64,000 nt of DNA from Notamacropus eugenii (Eukaryota > Chordata > Mammalia > Diprotodontia > Macropodidae): NCBI RefSeq assembly GCF_028372415.1, contig NC_092875.1, positions 54,539,228 to 54,603,227 of the forward strand, written 5' to 3'. Below, piece after piece: positions 56,126 to 64,000 of this stretch. Below the pieces are notes generated by a model. It was not told where the DNA came from. It saw only the letters and a list, made by a program, of their open reading frames with translations, and did no database searches. Numbering within the stretch: position 1 is the first letter of the stretch; each line of letters starts with the position of its first letter. A program made the position numbers and the translations under genes.

Positions 56126-56684
56126 CCTGCGACCCCAGATTCAGAATGATTAAGGGTGGGTTCATCTCTGGGGACCAAGGTGACGACATTTCTTTTTCCC
56201 CTCAGCCTGGAACAAACAAGCAAAACTCAGGGTGATAATGGCACCAAAGAATCAGAGAGACCCAAAGATCTTAGGATTTTTCAAAAGCATATATTTTATT
56301 AATATCTTTTGTTTTTATATCATCTGAATTCACCCTGTGTCTCTACTCCTCCCCCACCTCCCAAAGAGACATTCCATGTGGTATTTTTTGAAGAAAAAAA
56401 CTCATCAAAACTATCAATGTATCAAAAAACCTGAAAGTATAAGCAGTGGCCCAATGGACCTCTCACCTCTGCAAAGGAGTAGGGGAAGGTGTCTTCTCTT
56501 ATCTCGTCTTTGGGGCCCTGAATTATTCTATAAGAGTCACTTCTGATTGTTTTGTGGTGGTGGTTGTTTCCATTTACATTCTTGTCTTCACTGTGTATCT
56601 TTGCTTTCTTGGCTACTCTTACTTCCCTCTGAATCTGTTCTTGTAAGTCTATGTTTCTTTGTATTCATGACATTTATCATCCTC

Positions 56685-56882
56685 CTGGGATCAAATCTGG
56701 CCTCAAACACTCGCTAGCTGTGTGACCCTGGACAAATCATTTAATCCTGTTTGCCTCAGTTTCCTCATCTGTAAAATGAACTGGAGAAAGAAATGGCAAA
56801 GCACTCCAGTATCTTTGCCAATAAAACCCCAAATGGGGTCATGGAGAGTTAGATATGACTAAAACACTAAACAACAACAAAT
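56685..56882 (+). repeat. Mar1-like CORE SINE with RTE-type tail, 5'-truncated
   Basis: 'GCTAGCTGTGTGACCCTGG', 'GCCTCAGTTTCCTCATCTG', 'AAATGGCAAAGCACTCC' and a tail with 'CAAATGGGGTCATGGAGAG' ending ACAACAACAA. Confidence 0.88.
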
Positions 56883-57005
56883 ATTCCATTGCATTCATGT
56901 ACCACCATTTGTTTATTCCTCAATCAATGAGCATGTATCTACCTACCCTCCAGTTTCCAATTCTTTACTATAACAAAAGTGCTGCTATATATCTCTATAT
57001 ATGAG
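56883..57005 (-). mobile_element. Short L1 LINE fragment, antisense
   Basis: 'TATTCCATTGCATTCATG', 'TTTGTTTATTCCTCAATC' and 'CAGTTTCCAATTCTTTAC' correspond to part of 14400-14500. Bases 57006-57400 contain nothing nameable. Confidence 0.65.
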
Positions 57006-57720
57006 GATTTTATTTTTTACCAATAATCAGATAATCCTAGGATGGAGGGAGAGAGGATGAGGACTAGGCAGGGACCATGGACAGAGATAGGACTAGACTC
57101 ATTTGTTCTCTGAGTATCTCTAAGCCTTTCCCAGGTCCTTGGGAGGGGGACTCAAAGGAAGGAAGGCACCCAAGCCATTCCCCTCAATTCTCAAGCAAAC
57201 CCTGGGAAGCAGGAGAAAAGAAACCAGAGCAAATAGGTTCTGATTGACAGAACCTCGATACTGCCCCTCGTCCTAGATAATTAGGGGCAGGAACTCAAAA
57301 CCACCTGCAGAGAACTTAAAACCACTAGCTAGGGATGCCCAAGAACGCCCAGTTCAAGTTCTCAGCCCAGCCTAAGTCACAGGCCAGCTGGTCTCTGACC
57401 AGAGTTTGTGTGAGTTTGTATCAGTGTTTGTCTGTCTTGTGTGTTTCTCTATTTACCAACAAGAGTGTCTGTACATTAGTATACCTGTCTTTTGTGTATA
57501 TGTGTGTGTTTATATAGTCTATACCTCTATCCATACACATGTGTGCACACACACACACACACACAAGATTAAACACTTTAAGGCTTGTACAGGAAAGAAC
57601 AAAAACCAAATTATCCTGATTATTGAGTGAATTTTTGTTAGCCCCTAGACCATTGAAGTAAGGTCATCTGCTTTCCATATATCTTAGCAAAGAGAAAAGT
57701 CCCTGAATCCTGTAGAGCTA

Positions 57721-57900
<180 letters not shown>

Positions 57901-58129
57901 TCCTGGGACATATCCTCTCAAAAGTCAATGTCTCTGGGGCAGTAGAAATGGGGCAGATGTGGGCCTTACCTTCAGAGACATCATCATCTGTGGGATACTC
58001 AAAAGGGCTAGACTTGAGCCTGCCCCTTGGGGGCAGTCACACTCTAGGGGAGACAGAGAGTCAACAGAAATATAGAATCTTCTCTTTAGAAAGGACCAGC
58101 CGCTATTTAGCCCAACTCATACTAGAGGG

Positions 58130-58400
58130 AGAAATGGAAAGCACTAGACCTGAAATCAGGAAAACCTAAGTGCAAATCCAGCCTCATACATACAGTAGTT
58201 GTGTGACCCTAAGCAAGTCCCCCTAACTTCTGTTTGCCTCAGTTTCCTCATCTGTAAAATAAGGATAGTAATAATAGCACCTACTCCCCAGAGCTGCTTT
58301 GGGGATTAATTGAAATAATATTTGTAAAGTGCTTAGCACAGTGTCTTTTATCTAGTTGGTGCTCTGTAAATATGAGTTGCTGTAGTTCCCAGAGAATCCC
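58130..58400 (+). repeat. CORE SINE with L2-like tail
   Basis: 'CCTGAAATCAGGAAAACC', 'GTTGTGTGACCCTAAGCAAG', 'TGCCTCAGTTTCCTCATCTG' and 'GTAAAGTGCTTAGCACAGTG' in order. Confidence 0.88.
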
Positions 58401-58429
58401 CTCTACCATACACTGACAAAAAGGTACTG

Positions 58430-58655
58430 AGCCTTTAGTTGAAGACCTCCAAGGAGGGAAATCCACTATCACTGGAGGCGGCCCATTCTATTTTGGTAGA
58501 GCTCTAATTAGGACTAATTAGAGCTAATTAGAAAGTTCTTCCATCCAACAACAATCAACCTCTTTTGAAACTTCTACTCCTGGTCCTGCCCTCGGGAACC
58601 AAACAGCTTGAGACTAATCCTTCCCCATAAAACAGATACCTATCAGCATTCTGTA
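58430..58655 (-). repeat. CR1/L3 LINE fragment, antisense
   Basis: 'TTGAAGACCTCCAAGGAGG', 'GGCGGCCCATTCTATTTTGG' and 'AACTTCTACTCCTGGTCCTG' are family blocks. It carries a local expansion of CTAATTAG at 58503-58531. Confidence 0.8.
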
Positions 58656-58664
58656 GTCAAGAAA

Positions 58665-59193
58665 AGTGAAAGCAGCTCCTACCTTTAAGAAGCAGGCTGA
58701 GTGGGTCAGAGGGAACAGCACAGAAATGAGGAGTATTTATTTACATGATACGTACAAAATGGAAACAAGGCAAACTTTGAGGGGATACACCAGTACTGGG
58801 GAAACTGGGAAAGGCAGAAGGTGGGCACTTGAGTTAAGTCATAAGGAAGCCGGGAAGTCTAAGCGTTAGAACTGAGGAAATAGAGCTTTTCCAGGCATTG
58901 GAAACAGACAGCAGAAGGGCAATATGGAGGGGACCCACGTTAAAACTCTGGCAAGAAAGGAAGGGGTCAGACTATGAAGAACATAGAAGGTTTTATCTCG
59001 GACCTGGAGGCAGTAGAGAGCCACTAGAATGTATTGATCACTTTCTTCTCCTAGATACTCTTTTCTTTCTGCATCTTCATGGCATGTCTGCCTGTTCCTC
59101 TGCAGTTTCCCTTGCTGGATCTTTATCTATTTCATGCCCACTAACTTCGGGGGAGCCCCAAGCCTCTGTTCTGGGCCCTTTTCCCTTTTTACT
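58665..59193. repeat. L2 LINE with inverted 5' part
   Basis: 58665-59028 is antisense L2 ('GGCAGTAGAGAGCCACTAG'). 59029-59193 switches to sense L2 reverse transcriptase: in the + frame IDHFLLLDTLFFLHLHGMS, then SGEPQASVLGPFPFLL, matching the PQGSVLGP region. The head-to-head arrangement is what twin priming produces. Confidence 0.75.
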
Positions 59194-59435
59194 GGCAGCG
59201 AGGTGGTGCAATGGATAGAGAGCTAGACCTGGAGTCAGGAAGACCTGAATTCAAATTCCACCTCATTAGCTGTGACACGCTAGACGTCATTTTACCTCTG
59301 TCTGCCTCTGTTTCCTCAGCTGTAAAGTGGGGCTAATAATAATACCTACTTCTCAAGGCTGTTGAAAGAATAAAATGATATTTGTAAAGAGCATGGCAAC
59401 CTTTAAAGCATCACATAATTGCTAGATTCTTTTCA
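59194..59435 (+). repeat. CORE SINE with L2-like tail
   Basis: It starts ACTGGCAGCGAGGTGGTGC, then 'GATAGAGAGCTAGACCTGG', 'CTGCCTCTGTTTCCTCAGC' and 'GATATTTGTAAAGAGC'. Confidence 0.88.
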
Positions 59436-60140
59436 TCTTTATACCCAGATTTTTAACCTGATGCCTGTGATATTTTTAAAATATATTTTTATAACTTTAT
59501 TTCAATATAATTAGAGGTGGGATATATTATCAGATCTTTTTTTTAGAAAATTCACTTTGCCACCAGAAGAGAGGATGGATCGGAGTGGTGACAAGCTTGC
59601 TACAAATCCAGGCAAGATGTGATGAGGGCCCAAACCAGGGATGTGGAGCCAAATGGAGATTAAATTTAAAAGTGTGTTAAGTGAAAAGTCCATTGTTAAA
59701 CATTTACCAGCACACCCAAGCTATGATGGGTGAAAAGAAAAGGGGATATATGAGAGATGTTGTTGAGATAGAAATGACAAAACTTGGCAACTGATTGGAT
59801 ATCTAGGGTGAGAGTGAGGGGATGATCATGACTTCAAGGCTGGGAACCTGGGGGACTGGGAAGATCATAGGATCCTAAGATCACAGAACTCAGTCTGGAA
59901 GAGACCTCAGGAAAGCCATATAATAGGAAGTGGGGAAGAGTGGTGGGTTGGGGTGAAGGCACATGATAATGAGATCTATTTGCGGACATGTTGCATCTGA
60001 TCTCCCATTCAAAATATCTGCTAGGCAGTTGGTGATGTGGTACTAGAGCTCAGAAAACAGAGGAAGACTGGATATATAGATCTGGGAGTCAGCTGCAGAG
60101 AAATGAAAAGAGAACCCAGGGAGTTTATGAGATCACAAGA

Positions 60141-60304
60141 CAGTAGGGGTTCTCACTCTTTTATGTGTCCTGAACCCCGTTGGTAGTCTCACCCTTTTCA
60201 GAAATGCATAAGACAAAATACATAAGATTCAAAGGAAATTTTGGAATACCATTATCAAAATATTTTTTTTTTAAATTTCAGAGATCCTAAGTTCAGAAAC
60301 CTTG
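60141..60304. mobile_element. Non-autonomous hAT-type MITE, family A, copy 4
   Basis: 'GTAGGGGTTCTCACTC' at the left and 'TAAGTTCAGAAACCTTG' at the right are decayed ends. The interior 'CTGAACCCCGTTGG' and 'AAATACATAAGATTCAAAGG' match copy 3 at 46517. Confidence 0.7.
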
Positions 60305-61154
60305 ACGTAGAGAGAGAAAGGAAGAGGTCTCAAGACAGAGCCACAGTTAGTGGACATAACATAGATAAGGTTCCAGCCAAGGAAACTGAGAAGGTGCAGT
60401 CAGATATGTAGGAGAAAACCAAGAAAGATCAGGGTCATGAAAACCCAGAGAGGAAAGAGTATACAGGAAGAGGTCAACAGCATCACATGGTGCAGAGAAG
60501 TCTGAGGACTGAGAAAAGGCCATTCGACTTTAAGAAATCACTGGTAAAATGGAAAGAGAAGTTTCAGTTGAACAATGAAATTTGATTCAATTTTGTAGAA
60601 AGCTTAGAAGAGAATGAGAGAATAGGAAATGAAAGTGCCATGTGTAAATAGGTTTTTCGAGGATCTTCACTGTGAAGGGGAGGAGAGATATAAGATAATA
60701 ACCAGTCAGACAATAAGCATTTATTTAGAATTTACTATGTACTGGGCACTGCTCAGAACTGGGGATACAAAGAAAGGCAAAAAAAAAAAATTCTATTGTG
60801 GTATGCGATACACAATTAACTAGACAGCACATACTAAGAAAATGGAAAGTAATCTCATTGGGAAAATCACTAGTTACTGGGGGAGAGAAAGAGACTAAGA
60901 AAGTCCTCATATAGAAAAATGTGGGATAAATAGCAAGAATGGTAGACTCTAGTAAGGAACTTTGGCTCTGGTTTTGGTTTTAAGAATGGGAGAGACCAGC
61001 ATGTTTGTAGGCAGCCAGGAAGGAGCCAGTAGACAAGAAAGTATTGGAGATTAGAGAGAAGGGGATGATAGCAGAAGCAATCTGGTAGAGAAGATGAAAT
61101 GGGATGAGATCAAAGGTCCGTGTAATGATATTGGTCTTGGCAAGGAAAAGGTTG

Positions 61155-61362
61155 ATTGTTATGCAGTCATGAAGAACTCTGTGACCTCAAATGAGGGCAA
61201 CGATACTGGAATAATTTGACATCTCCTTCTCCCCTGGATTAAAGCAAACAGAGGTTAAGTGACACATGCACACCTAGTGAGTGTCTGAGGCCAAATTTGA
61301 ATTCAGGTCTTCCTGACTCCAAGCCCAGAGTTCTATCTACTGAGCCACCTTGCTGCCTCCAA
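61155..61362 (-). repeat. Mar1-like CORE SINE, antisense, within L2
   Basis: 'GCAGTCATGAAGAACTCTG', 'CATCTCCTTCTCCCCTGG', 'GGTCTTCCTGACTCCAAGCC' and 'CTACTGAGCCACCTTGC' identify it. Flanks GGCAAGGAAAAGG and CCAAGGAGAAGGG fit a target-site duplication. Confidence 0.85.
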
Positions 61363-62104
61363 GGAGAAGGGCCATTCTTCAAAAGAGAGGGGAGTAAAAG
61401 AAGAGATAGTGTGAAGAGCTATCAGGAGAATGTGAAATGAAGGAAGCTCCCTGGTGAATGGTCTCATTTTTTCTTTCAAGTATGAGGAGAGGTTCTCAGA
61501 AGAAGGATGGGGGGGAGGTACTTCTGGAGGCTTAAAAATAGAAGAGAAGGTCTGAGATAGCTTTGATGGTGAGTGGGACAAAGAATCTATTTAGGAGGGG
61601 AGGGAGAATAAAAGGATAGTGCCTTGCTGGAGTTAGGGCCTAGTTAGGATCAAATAAGAGAAGTTTGTGGTGACCCGGTCACCATGATTTCCCGACTTCC
61701 TTAATTTCTACAAATAGTCTTGATATGACATGAACTCGAGGCTCTTCACCCATTTTGAATTCTTTCCTCTGAACATTCTCCAGCTTATCTGTGGCCTTAA
61801 GCCCAGAATGTAACACAAATGGAGGGGTCATAGAGTTTGAGGAACAGAGCTAGAGGCTCAAAATAGGACGGCTTTGAGAGTGACAGAGTTAGGGAAAAGA
61901 TCAGATGTGTGTAGAAAGGACTCTCTCATCTTGTGTCAGGAGGGTATTGGCCTCAGAACCCACATCCTTGAGAAGGGCATATGTTGGGGGGGAGGGGGTG
62001 CAACCTCCCACAGCAACAGTCACAAACTCCCTATACACACACACACACACAATCCCTCTTGCCCAAGGTGGGTCAGGTTTTAAGAACCTGAGGAATACAG
62101 TCCA

Positions 62105-62640
62105 AATTAAGTTAGTTTACTAGACCATAGTCTAGTGAAAAGAGCACTGAATTTGAAAACAAGAAACAGTCTCTAGTTTTGAAACACATTCGCTGCATGA
62201 CCTTAGACAAGTCATTTACCTTCTCTTAAACCTGTTTTCCTCATGTGTCAAATGAGAATGGGGATCTATGGTATACATACCTGTCATCTGAGCTACTGGG
62301 GAAGCTGAAGCTGGTGGATCTCTAGAGCTCAGGAGTTTAGAGCTGCAAGAATGTCCACATTACGCTCTGCATTAATTTGGTGACCTCCGTGGGAGAAGGA
62401 AGGCTTTCAGGTTGCCTAAAGAGGGGCAAAATAACTATGTTGGAAACTGAGCTGGTTAAAGCTCCCATGGTGATCAGTAGTGGGATGAGGCCAGTGAGTA
62501 ACCCCTGAACCTCCAACCTGGGTGACATGAGGTGACCCATCTTTTTAAAAAATAGGGATTATTGATCTTTCCAATGCTGATGTCATAAGGTCATTGTGGG
62601 GAAAATGCTTCGTAAATTGTATGTGGTTATGAAAAGATAA
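62105..62640 (+). repeat. MIR SINE split by a 7SL retropseudogene
   Basis: The left half ('GCATGACCTTAGACAAGTC', 'TCATGTGTCAAATGAG') lies at 62105-62261. The right half ('GGGATTATTGATC', 'GTCATTGTGGGGAAAATGC') lies at about 62553-62640. Together they make one plus-oriented MIR. Confidence 0.75.
62262..62552 (+). pseudogene. 7SL (SRP) RNA retropseudogene, full length
   Basis: It aligns over the whole ~300-nt length of vertebrate 7SL RNA. The 5' Alu-domain block is 'GAGCTACTGGGGAAGCTGAAG' with 'GATCTCTAGAGCTCAGGAG'. The central S domain includes 'GGTGACCTCCGTGGGAG', 'CAGGTTGCCTAAAGAGGGG', 'GGAAACTGAGCTGGTTAAAG' and 'GATCAGTAGTGGGATGAGG'. The 3' end is 'CCTCCAACCTGGGTGACAT'. Many substitutions, an A-rich tail and the MIR target show a processed pseudogene. 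The S domain is retained, unlike Alu or B1 elements. Confidence 0.92.
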
Positions 62641-62812
62641 GCGTTTTTGTTTGAAGCAGGGAAAGAGACCTGAGCCTTAGCTGCTAGTCTTACCCCTTAG
62701 GATCCATGTGTCTGTCCCTCTCTCTGTCCTCTATCCTTTGCTCTGTTTTCCATCAAGGTGAGAGGGGCTAGGACTGGATGGAAGGGGTATTGTGCAGTCC
62801 TGGGGGAGGGGT

Positions 62813-62841
62813 GTGTGTGTGTGTGTGCGTGTGTGTGTGTG
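62813..62841 (+). repeat. Short GT microsatellite
   Basis: About 14 GT units with a single GC interruption. The flanking 62640-63240 has no other feature that I can name. Confidence 0.9.
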
Positions 62842-63239
62842 TTAACAGCAGTTAATGGGATTCAACTGTTGCTGGGAAGAGGTTGGCTTCATCCCTTTGG
62901 GGACACACACTGCCGTTTCCTCCTCTCTCTCTTTCCACTATATCAGTATCAAAGACTCTTGGTAGGAGCCTTTTCCTGACCCAGCTCATAGACCTTGGTC
63001 TGGGCAGTGATGGGAACAGCCAAGACTCTGGAACCCAGTATCACCTCTGCCTAGGCCTGGCCAGACAGACCTATCTTAACCCTGACCCCAGAATCCTTAG
63101 CCTTGGTTCCCAAACTTAGCCCTAACATCTGGCTCCAGACAGGTCACAAGGAAGGTCCTGATTGGTGAGGGGGGCTGATAGCAGGAGTCGGAAAGCTCTT
63201 CTGAACAAAGCAGCTGAAGGATGGGGTGGAGGGGGGAGA

Positions 63240-64000
63240 ATCACAGAATCATGAAATCTGAGTAATAAGGGACCTCCAAGGTTAAGTCCAGCACATTCCT
63301 GAGCAAGAGTTCCCCTCTACAACATTCCCGACAAGTGACGATTTAGTCTTTCCTTGAAAATTCTAGGGTAGCCAATTCTCTTCTGAGATGGTCTTGATTT
63401 AAAAGAAGTTTTTCCTAATGTCAAACCTTTATCGGCCCCTCAGTAGCTTCCACCCATTGTTCCTATTTCTGCCCTCTGATGCCAAGCAAAACAAGCCTAA
63501 TCCATCTTTTACCTGACAACTGTCAAATATTTGAAAAAAGAACAATGATGCTGCACTCTCCTATCCCCAACCACCCATTCAATGCTTCTTTCTTTTCAGG
63601 CTAAACATCTTCAGTTCCTTCATCGTATCCCCAAGTGGCATTATCTCAATACCCTTGCTCTCCTTTTCCAAACCCTCTCTAGCTTATCCATATCCTTCTT
63701 AAAATGTGATTCCCAAGACAGGATACATACTCCAAATGTGGTCTAATCAGAATACAGCCCATTCAACCCATTACCTCCCTTGTCCTGGACACAGTCTCTC
63801 TCAATGGAACTTAACGTGTTAGCTTTTGAGGGTATTGAACTTACAATCCATTGCAACCCTTTGATGTTTTCCAAGCCAACTGCTATGTAGTCACAACACC
63901 CCAAGTATAAAATTTCCCCTTTATCCCTATTTAACTTTATCTTATTAAATTCAACCTAATATGCTAGCCTGTTAGGTTAATTTTGGATCTTGACCCTTTG
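63240..64000 (-). repeat. CR1/L3 LINE, antisense, continues past the window
   Basis: 'GAATCACAGAATCATGAAATC' opens the element, followed by 'CCTCTACAACATTCCCGAC', 'CTTCCACCCATTGTTCC', 'GGCTAAACATCTTCAGTTCC' and 'CTCCAAATGTGGTCTAATC', and near the edge 'TTTATCCCTATTTAACTTTATC'. It is the most intact family order in the window. Confidence 0.9.

Larger units (their letters stand above)
59545..61670 (-). repeat. Long L2 LINE, antisense, with MITE, L2-tail and SINE insertions
   Basis: 'GATGGATCGGAGTGGTGAC', 'GGGAACCTGGGGGACTGG', 'GATCTGGGAGTCAGCTGC', 'GAAAAGGCCATTCGAC', 'GACCAGCATGTTTGTAGGC', and 'GGGAGGGAGAATAAAAGG' run in antisense L2 order over about 2 kb. Interruptions: a MITE (60141-60304), another L2 3' end (about 60700-60800) and a SINE (61155-61362). 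Bases 61671-62100 show nothing nameable. Confidence 0.75.

Noticed and set aside
62262..62552. Functional 7SL (SRP) RNA gene
   Set aside because: Too many changes in paired regions, an A tail and insertion into a MIR indicate a retropseudogene.
62758..62760. Good-looking donor (CAAGGTGAGAG) near 62758
   Set aside because: No convincing upstream acceptor, conserved frame or conserved protein segment was seen. Consensus donors of this quality occur by chance in 64 kb.

Overview
This window looks like vertebrate nuclear DNA from a marsupial mammal. It holds one recognisable protein-coding gene, split into exons with GT-AG introns, and the rest is a mosaic of old retrotransposons. The marsupial assignment is an inference. 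It rests on very abundant L2 and CR1/L3 LINEs, CORE-type (MIR/Mar1-like) SINEs, several with RTE-like tails, L1 3' ends of the type I associate with marsupials, and the absence of Alu, B1/B2 or carnivore SINEs. I cannot name the species.

Positions 1-11570 are the 3' part of CACTIN on the + strand. Eight consecutive coding exons (1554-11304) join in frame to give the last 544 residues of cactin, a spliceosome-associated protein. The stop codon is at 11302-11304 and an AATAAA signal is at 11544. The 5' exons lie upstream of the window. The introns carry MIR and L2 fragments. The largest intron (4031-7165) holds an antisense L2 that still shows degenerate reverse-transcriptase sequence.

Positions 11.6-41 kb are intergenic and repeat-dense. 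They contain L1 3' ends (13.87-14.81, 23.64-24.22 and 32.18-32.56 kb), a long antisense CR1/L3 (16.9-19.8 kb), and nested L2/L3/SINE/MITE stacks (24.5-26.9, 29.9-30.8, 31.0-33.9 and 39.9-41.05 kb). None of the open frames here looks like a gene. Positions 41.05-44.15 kb are comparatively free of repeats and end in a sequence with a consensus splice donor (43707). This is a candidate non-coding first exon of the next gene. From human synteny (TBXA2R lies head-to-tail downstream of CACTIN) that gene would be TBXA2R, but no TBXA2R coding exon is visible here.

Positions 44-64 kb are again repeats: CR1/L3, L1 ORF2 fragments, L2, MIR and Mar1-like SINEs, large GT/GA microsatellites, a 33-bp minisatellite (45.3 kb) and a full-length 7SL (SRP) RNA retropseudogene inserted in a MIR (62.26-62.55 kb). 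I found no CRISPR array, operon, functional RNA gene or clearly new system. The findings mostly concern genome architecture. Repeat boundaries are by eye and are approximate to about 10-40 bases.
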